This document shows, piece by piece, positions 16,307 through 22,256 of a DNA stretch of 22,256 nucleotides (positions within the stretch are counted from its first letter, which is position 1; every line of letters begins with the position of its first letter). The position numbers were made by a program, and so were the translations under genes. A model generated the notes under the pieces. It made no database searches and was not told the origin of the DNA. It was given only the letters and a program-made list of their open reading frames with translations. Location: NCBI RefSeq assembly GCF_000003815.2, contig NW_023365697.1:69256-91511 (forward strand), given 5' to 3'. The DNA comes from Branchiostoma floridae. Lineage: Eukaryota; Chordata; Leptocardii; Amphioxiformes; Branchiostomatidae.

Positions 16307-17674
16307 GGGCATTCCACTCCAGAAGCGAGTGTTATTTTCCGTTAGATGATATTTTTCTATTCGCTTGCCGCTAACCAAAGTGAAAGAGTGACTATTGGAC
16401 ATCTAGGAAGGTACACAAAAGTTTGAAGCTAAGCGACTCTTGGAATACAGAGATTTGGTCACTTTTATGAACCATTCTGCTCTAAAAAGGCTACTTTTAT
16501 ACATGGAAAAATTACTATAAAGAATGACCCACAAATGTTCTGATGACGTTTGTGTATTAGGATCACTCAAAAAGTGATCCTAAAACAGCATAGTATCAAA
16601 ATTCATACTTTTAGTAACCAGTACAGTGGAAGCCAGTTAATTGCACCTCGGATAAATGCACACTTCGGGTAATTGCACGGAATCCCAAAATCCCAAACCG
16701 TCTCCCATTCACTCCATTGTTAGTAACTTCGCTTATCTGCACGACAAAAAATCACCAACACTGCACGAAAATTTGTCAAACATCGTCGGCAAATTGACTA
16801 AAAATGTGTGCTTAAAATCGTCAGACACGGTACAAATAAGCCGATAACGGCCTTTGTGAAGTCGCTATACTGACAACATGTATGCAATTGTTATTAGGAT
16901 CAAAAGAAAGCGATATTGTGGGGTCGGCAGTCTCGGCGCCATGAAGAGACGCCCTAAAGGTCGTCAAAGCCGGCATTACGATTTGGCAGACAACTTGCTA
17001 TGACATACTCAACAACAAATGTTCTCTATGTGTCCATTGGCTAATTACGTAATTAGGGTCGCGGGGAAATACTTATGCAGCGCTTTTATGTTCTTGGCAG
17101 CCAGTCGGAAACAACACAGCGACTCGGGGCCTACAGACGGACATAACACTCGCCTTCGGCAGTGCAGTGCTTTAGTTTCCAACTTTCGTGATCAGGAAGC
17201 TAAATAACGTACACAGTAACTTGTTTTTAGTTTCGATTTCAAGTGCATTGCAGTACGATGTTTCGTGAAGACATGTATATGATGTCCGGAGTACAGCACT
17301 ACTGTAACACGTAAATAAACTGTGCGTTGTACTACCTCCCATACTCTGGGCCCCTCCGCCCGTGGTGGTGCGGTCCAAATGACCAACTCATTATCGCACA
17401 CGCCGGATAATTGCACGTAATTCGCTGGCAAATTGGGTGTGCATTTAAGCGGCTTCCACTGTATCTGTTCCCATGGTGAAAGTCACGTCCTCCCCCTATA
17501 GCTAACAGCCCACAATGCAAATTGGATGGGTCCTCAGGGGAATTCGAGAACTCGTTTGCTACAATGTTTGCCCAAAGTTTAAACTTTTGGTAAATTGGAC
17601 CAAACAATCTTTATTCAAACATAATTATCTATTCTCAGAGGAATTATAATACTCGCTTCTGGAGTGGAATGCCC
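16307..17674. mobile_element. Inverted-repeat DNA element C, split by a nested Tigger
   Basis: Ends GGGCATTCCACTCCAGAAGC then GAGTGTTAT (16307-16335) and the complement of GGGCATTCCACTCCAGAAGC then GAGTATTAT (to 17674). The arms are nearly perfect over 29 bases. Removing the 838-base Tigger plus one TA leaves an element of about 530 bases with no coding capacity. It contains an 11-bp hairpin, TTAGGATCACT-CAAAA-AGTGATCCTAA (16557-16583). Flanks ATTATAG and ATTTAAG are only roughly alike, so the target duplication is unclear. Confidence 0.75.
16624..17461 (+). mobile_element. Tigger/pogo-like DNA element D, nested in C, TA target duplication
   Basis: Ends CAGTGGAAGCC-AGTTAA and the complement of CAGTGGAAGCC-GCTTAA, flanked on both sides by TA (16622-16623, 17462-17463), as expected of Tc1/mariner-pogo transposons. 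Several ATTGCAC-type motifs lie near both ends: TTAATTGCACC, ATAAATGCACAC, GTAATTGCACGG, TTATCTGCACG on the left and ATAATTGCACG, GTGTGCATTT on the right. At 838 bases it is too short for a full transposase, and open frames of 60-90 codons (16656-16847, 17019-17207, minus 17172-17607) show no DDE or helix-turn-helix motif. A second, truncated copy is at 6120-6512. Confidence 0.85.
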
Positions 17675-18197
17675 ATTTAAGACTGCATAATGTTCTCATT
17701 TAGTAAAATTACAGTCAGCAATGCCTTTTTCACTTTACTTTACTTTTTCCTATTTAGAGACGAGTTGCAAAGAACACACAGAATTTAGATCTGTAATGTT
17801 ACACCAATAATCTGTAATGAACGCACAGAAATAGCACTGATAGATATATTGTGACACATACAAAACCTCACAACTTTTGGGGGGCTTACAAGAAGCAAAA
17901 TGTTATGTAAATCATGTAAATCAACGATAGTGACAAATAGTGAAATATTATGGAAATAATAAAGTGCACCACCTCAGTATCAAAATGGAGTCCAAAAGCC
18001 AGAACTCTATTTGCTATTCAACTATGCCCTGAAACAACATAGTGTGAGTGTGCTTACACAACTTAAGTGATCGACTCATGAGCACATGATATTACAAGGG
18101 GGAAATTAAAAACAGGGCCATCATTTAAAAAAAATTGAAGGCACAGTCTCTTCACCTTTTGGTCATCAAACTAAACATTATACTTCCGTGAATAACT
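17675..18197. other. Unannotated AT-rich DNA
   Basis: No coding, splice or repeat signal that I can support. Confidence 0.35.
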
Positions 18198-18349
18198 TCA
18201 TCAGGTTGGCAATTATTCATATAGTAAGGTTCTTTTAGTAGCAGCAAGAAGTAGTTCCCGTCATTCCACCCTGATGATGGTGTCTGACAGACACTGAAAC
18301 GTTGGAAGTAAGTTATTTTCTGGTTGTGCTAAAAGAACCTTACTATATG
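18198..18349 (+). mobile_element. Small inverted-repeat element with a hammerhead-like core
   Basis: Perfect 21-bp inverted repeats (ATAGTAAGGTTCTTTTAG within 18218-18238, complement at 18329-18349) enclose a 90-base core. The core holds CTGATGA (18271-18277), a 6-bp stem GGTGTC/GACACT (18279-18284, 18290-18295) with loop TGACA, then GAAAC (18296-18300), and an outer pairing TTCCA/TGGAA (18264-18268, 18303-18307). CTGATGA and GAAA in this order around a stem resemble a hammerhead ribozyme, as found in Penelope-like and retrozyme elements. One extra base separates CTGATGA from the stem and no third stem or cleavage triplet is obvious, so activity is doubtful. TCATCAGGTTGG at 18198-18209 is also complementary (11 of 12) to 18266-18277. 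Confidence 0.5.
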
Positions 18350-18427
18350 TAAACATTATACTGATAAAAGAACAGACTGCTCTAGGCAGCTAGCCACCTA
18401 TTGCTCTAGGAAGCTCTACTTATTGCT

Positions 18428-18691
18428 CTACTTATCGTGTAATACTTTACAACGATACAGCATAAATTGTCTAGAATCAACTTCAATCAAGTCCTTATCT
18501 CTGTATCTCACCAGCAATGTTCTAGATTTTGGATTTTCTGTTAGGAAAGCCAAATTTATCAAATCAGATATGTGAGTTTTGAAGTAAGTGATAAATGGTT
18601 GGATAGTACAACTGTGTAAGTTTGTATTTTGCACTCTGCTGTTAGCTTCTTTTTGTAGTCTCCACGAGCCTCCTTTCAGGATAGTGAGCAA
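18428..18691 (-). CDS. Unrecognised 87-codon minus-strand open frame
   Basis: An open frame ending TAG at 18428, with a charged, regular C-terminal part: FLTENPKSRTLLVRYRDKDL, then IEVDSRQFMLYRCKVLHDK. No family is recognised. It begins ATG at 18691, but an acceptor-like GGCTTTCCTAACAG in front of ENPKS and a donor-like CTG|GTGAGA after RTLL suggest alternative exon borders. It lies next to the inverted-repeat element at 18198-18349 and could be a remnant of a mobile-element protein. In AT-rich DNA an 87-codon frame can occur by chance. A plus-strand frame (18588-18833) overlaps it and is no better supported. Confidence 0.2.
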   Translation of the reverse strand: MLTILKGGSWRLQKEANSRVQNTNLHSCTIQPFITYFKTHISDLINLAFLTENPKSRTLLVRYRDKDLIEVDSRQFMLYRCKVLHDK

Positions 18692-20334
18692 GCATTCTTA
18701 CTATGTATTTCCTGGAAGTACGTGTGCTGTTAGCATACAAGTTGAACAGGGACATGGCTTTTACTATGCGACATTAGCCTTAGAAGTAGAACTTCAATTT
18801 TCAAAGTCAATTTATTGGCACATAATAAGATGAGGCAACTCTAGTCCATTCCATATCAAGATTCATGGAGCAAATATTTAATGTGCAGCTAAAACATCAT
18901 CAGTAAAAATTGTGCAGTTTGTTTTTGTGCTGTTTTTAACTGCCCAAAGTATGAAATGATGATGTTAATTTGGTAACATGGAGTAGTAAGTGTCAATATC
19001 ATCCAGAATATTTTCACTTTTAATGCAACAATAAGGTTGCTTTAAACTTTATTACGGTACTCCAAGAGTACAGTAGATAAAAGAGTGTGGAGCCAGAAAG
19101 GAAATGGATGCATAGACACATGTTTTTATTGGTGAGAAATTCCATTTCAGCAAGCGCAACTGATTTCAAGCATTAGATTGGAGAGTTTGTTTGTAAGTTA
19201 AACTGAACATTATTACAGGTACACTGTATTTTCAGGTAATCCGCCTTATTTAACAACTTAAATCAATGCAGAACACCTAATCACCCTTGTCAAAAGTGCA
19301 TAGCATGTTGTTTTATACATATAACTTTGGATAATTGGAACATCAGCAGGGACTACAGAAAACTATCAAACTAGTGAAACCAAATCATTATTCACCAAGT
19401 CAAGAGAGGACTTCTAACATTCTCACACCCAAGTTTCTCATTGTGTAATAAAGAAATGTAGTTATCTGGCATGTATACTCACAAAATTGAGCAGGATGTA
19501 CATTGAGTGTCCGACTCCAAGATAAATATGCAAAAATTATTGCTAGAACTTGGCCAGAGCCGCCAAATAGACTGAATCATATGCCATTATAGCAAATTAG
19601 GAACTAGAGTACATTTTGAAACCTACATGTAAGGTGTTTGTTGGTAGTCAACATTTAACAAGTATAAAAACAATCCACCCAAATACAAAGGAAGATGATA
19701 GAAAACATTCAATAACAAAACCTGGGAAGAAGTTCTCCAGCTGCTTAGAAGTCAGCTCATTTCTATTCCTAGTTCCCCCCCCCCCTTCACTTGAGGAGAA
19801 CAGTATAGGCAGACTGCTTTAAGGAAGTCAGCCTACAACTCTTACTTTTAATTTCTTATGTTCCATTCATACTATCACTAGGCCTTGCAAATCAGATTTT
19901 GGCCGAAACCACCAAAGTAGGATTCATGTGGCTCCGCCTGAACGGTTGAAGTCACATTAAAGTCGTCTAAATCGAGAACTAGTGTCAATGTGGTTTGCGC
20001 AATTTGCGACTCTAGTATAAATGTAAATGTAGCTTAGGAACTGCAGCTTAGGAACTGCATATTTACCCGGTCATGGCGTCACTTGTCACATGGTCATGAT
20101 CATCTAGAAACTAAAATCCATCCTAAACTAAAGGGTGGATGACACCGATGACAAAAAGCGGTCCTCGTCGAATTGACAGACGAACAACACATCTAAACAT
20201 TCAAGTATTTTCAACACCAAACACCAGCTTTTGTGGTGTTAATGGTTATGGTTTATGATTTCAGTGCAATTCAGTCCTAATACTGCAAGTATAATTTGTT
20301 CTCTGTTTCGATAGTCTAAGATTGGTTATACAGG
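18692..20334. other. Long non-coding interval
   Basis: No exon that I can defend. It contains a perfect 14-bp tandem duplication AGCTTAGGAACTGC at 20031-20044 and 20045-20058, and a run of 12 C at 19775-19786. The 19860-20170 part is richer in CpG than its surroundings (for example CCGGTCATGGCGTC), which could mark an old repeat or a regulatory region, but there is no further support. Confidence 0.35.
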
Positions 20335-21420
20335 GTAATGCCTGTTTCCCAGGGACAGTCTGAAGACAAGTCTTGCCTAATCCTCTAAGACTAACATAAT
20401 CTAAGTTTAATCTTGGTCTTCAGCCAAAATCTTGCCTAATCCTCTAAGATTAAAAGTCTGACTTTAAAATTTGGTCCTCAGACATCCCATATTGAGCAGA
20501 CAGGCGGATACCTGTTTCCCAGGAACATGTACTGAAGCAAAAATCTTGCCTAATCCTCCCAGATTAATAACAGTCTGATTTTAAATCTGGTCCTCAGACG
20601 TCCCATATTGGGCAGACAGGCGGATACCTGTTTCCCAGGAACATGTACTGAAGCCAAAATCTTGCCTAATCCTCCCAGATTAATAACAGTCTGATTTTAA
20701 ATTTGGTCCTCAGACGTCCCATATTGGGCAGACAGGCGGATACCTGTTTCCCAGGAACATGTACTGAAGCCAAAATCTTGCCTAATCCTCCCAGATTAAT
20801 AACAGTCTGATTTTAAATTGGGTCTTCAGACGTCCCATATTGGGCAGACAGGCGGATACCTGTTTCCCCAGGAACATGTACTGAAGCCAAAATCTTTGCC
20901 TAATCCTCCCCAGATTAATAACAGTCTGATTTTAAATTTGGTCCTCAGACGTCCCATATTGGGCAGACAGGCGGATACCTGTTTCCCAGGAACATGTGCT
21001 GAAGCCAAAATCTTGCCTAATCCTCCCAGATTAATAACAGTATAATTTCAAATTTTGGTCCTCAGACGTCCCATATTGGGCAGACAGGCGGATACCTGTT
21101 TCCCAGGAACATGTACTGAAGCCAAAATCTTGCCTAATCCTCCCAGATTAATAACAGTCTGATTTTAAATTTGGTCCTCAGACGTCCCATATTGGGCAGA
21201 CAGGCGGATACCTGTTTCCCAGGAACATGTACTGAAGCCAAAATCTTGCCAAATCCTCCCAGATTAACAGTGTGATTTTAAATTTTGGTCCTCAGACGTC
21301 CCATATTGAGCAGACAGGCGGATACCTGTTTCCCAGGAACAATCTGAAGCCATGTCTTGCCTAATCATCTAAGATTGAAATAATATAAGTTTAATCTTGG
21401 TCTTCAGACATCCCATATTA
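20335..21420 (+). repeat. Minisatellite array, ~116-bp unit, about nine copies
   Basis: The string CCCATATT recurs at 20486, 20602, 20718, 20834, 20953, 21070, 21186, 21300 and 21412 (spacings 116, 116, 116, 119, 117, 116, 114, 112). Each core unit runs through GGCAGACAGGCGGATACCTG, TTTCCCAGGAACATGTACTG, AATCTTGCCTAATCCTCCCA and CAGTCTGATTTTAAAT. The central units are nearly identical. The unit length is not a multiple of three, so the 75-codon open frame across it (20818-21045) is not coding. The outermost units on both sides share a different version (AAGTTTAATCTTGGTCTTCAG-like). Confidence 0.95.
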
Positions 21421-21919
21421 CATGTACAATGTAGTAATAAAGGCTAATGCTAACACTATCTCTGTGTAAATCCTCTTGGTAATCCTCTAAATTGTGATTA
21501 AATAAAAGAACGGTGCAGGCTAGTTAACATAACACAGTATCACAGGACCCAGGGCAACAACAAAACGGTATAATTTCCCAGGGAGGGGGAGGGGGTCATG
21601 TTGGTCCCAGACCAAGAGTCAAAGATTAGCAGCTTGGTCTTGGCTAAATGTCTGTGACCTGGTCACAGTTCGGCATCCAGATTAGTCAGCAAATAACTTA
21701 AAACATGCATTTACTACACGAACAATGACCCTATGTAAACTACATAATGGCATGAATGAAGAATCCTACCGTCACTAGGCCTGCCCCCTCATGCTTGGCC
21801 TCTCATGCTTGGGTATGTGCATCTTTCAGTTGAACCGTCGCTGGAAAATAAAAGGTTATTGTTATTTGGTGATCCCTGTGCCATACCTGTGTTCATGTTG
21901 TCGTTCTTCTGTCCTGTAG
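21421..21919. other. Intron/intergenic DNA before a terminal exon
   Basis: Contains a G-rich stretch GGGAGGGGGAGGGGG (21581-21595), a perfect dyad CTGTGACC-T-GGTCACAG (21652-21668), and a duplicated CTCATGCTTGG (about 21789 and 21802). Its end is the polypyrimidine tract and acceptor of the exon at 21920. No exon was identified within it. Confidence 0.4.
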
Positions 21920-22024
21920 GCTTTATCACAGTTTTCAGCTAGGGGTTTCAAGTTTAAGATTGACAAATTTCAATCATTTCACATGGTGCGGGAAGTGGTT
22001 GTCAAGCATCACCCCAAGTTTTGA
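21920..22024 (+). CDS. Terminal coding exon of unrecognised plus-strand gene
   Basis: The acceptor GTCGTTCTTCTGTCCTGTAG is strong and ends at 21919. The exon starts on a codon boundary and encodes 34 residues, ALSQFSARGFKFKIDKFQSF then HMVREVVVKHHPKF, followed by TGA at 22022-22024. The peptide is basic and aromatic, with regular spacing of hydrophobic residues (FKFKIDKF, MVREVVV), and looks like the C-terminus of a folded domain. I do not recognise the family. The preceding exon must end in phase 0 and was not found in this window. No AATAAA signal appears before the window ends. The 3' UTR begins with an inverted repeat, GGTCCCATGGT (22044-22054) against ACCATGGACC (22075-22084). Confidence 0.6.
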   Translation, partial: ALSQFSARGFKFKIDKFQSFHMVREVVVKHHPKF

Positions 22025-22118
22025 AAGGTTTCTGACCTGAAATGGTCCCATGGTGATACTTTCTGAGCTATGAGACCATGGACCAAGAGACCAGGGCTAT
22101 CCTTAGTCTCTACCCAGA

Positions 22119-22256
22119 CTTCTCTCCCCCTCTCTCTTTTTTTTTTTTTCCCCTCCCCCTCCCCCTCTCTTCCCTTCCCTTTTTTTTCTACTTCCTCTTT
22201 TCCCTCCCCCTTTCCTTTTCTTCTCCCCCCTTCCCCCCTCCCCTTTTTTTTTTCCC
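22119..22256 (+). repeat. Polypyrimidine tract to the window edge
   Basis: 138 bases of only C and T except for one A at 22190, with irregular C and T runs. Such a tract can adopt triplex (H-DNA) structure and is a common cause of assembly breaks. It may continue beyond the window. Confidence 0.95.

Noticed and set aside
17172-17607. Overlapping minus-strand open frames of 68-91 codons
   Set aside because: They cross the right end of Tigger D into element C and lack transposase motifs.
19775-19786. Run of 12 C
   Set aside because: A simple homopolymer with no associated structure that I could support.
20818-21045. 75-codon open frame inside the tandem array (and its minus-strand partner)
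   Set aside because: The repeat unit is ~116 bp, not a multiple of three, so the frame is lost in each unit. It stays open only because one unit has three extra bases.

Overview
The window looks like a repeat-rich, gene-poor stretch of an animal genome. It is AT-rich, has consensus GT/AG splice sites around very short coding exons, has no bacterial-style operons or ribosome binding sites, and is packed with decayed transposons. The mix of element types suggests a marine invertebrate, most likely a lancelet (Branchiostoma). That is an inference from style and was not confirmed by any search. A 344-base assembly gap lies at 3508-3851.

Host genes are only glimpsed. On the minus strand, two well-supported exons (2161-2242, then 1718-1765) form the 3' end of a gene I cannot name. 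Two weaker candidate exons (7237-7300 and 5527-5565) may belong to the same gene further upstream. On the plus strand, 21920-22024 is a good terminal exon (34 codons plus stop) of a different unrecognised gene, followed by a long polypyrimidine run to the window edge.

The rest is mobile and repetitive DNA. Two copies of a CR1/L2/jockey-like non-LTR retrotransposon 3' half lie at 75-670 and 2614-4716. The second is interrupted by a Tigger/pogo-like insertion plus the gap, has a frameshift, a duplicated 3' UTR segment, a palindromic 3' end and an (ATTC)9 tail. A DNA-transposon family with TTACTCTCATGTCCC ends and subterminal repeats is present in two opposite-facing copies (A 10720-12501, B 14132-15644) and an older fragment (7853-8000). 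Two Tigger-like relatives (16624-17461 and 6120-6512) share long sequence, and the first is nested inside another inverted-repeat element (16307-17674). Small hairpin or MITE elements lie at 8056-8218, 9432-9498, 10136-10306 (with a clean 9-bp target duplication), 15647-15989 and 18218-18349 (which carries a hammerhead-like core).

The right part holds a tandem array with a ~116-bp unit (20335-21420) whose two edges share an older unit variant. I found no tRNA, rRNA, CRISPR, phage or complete protein-coding gene.
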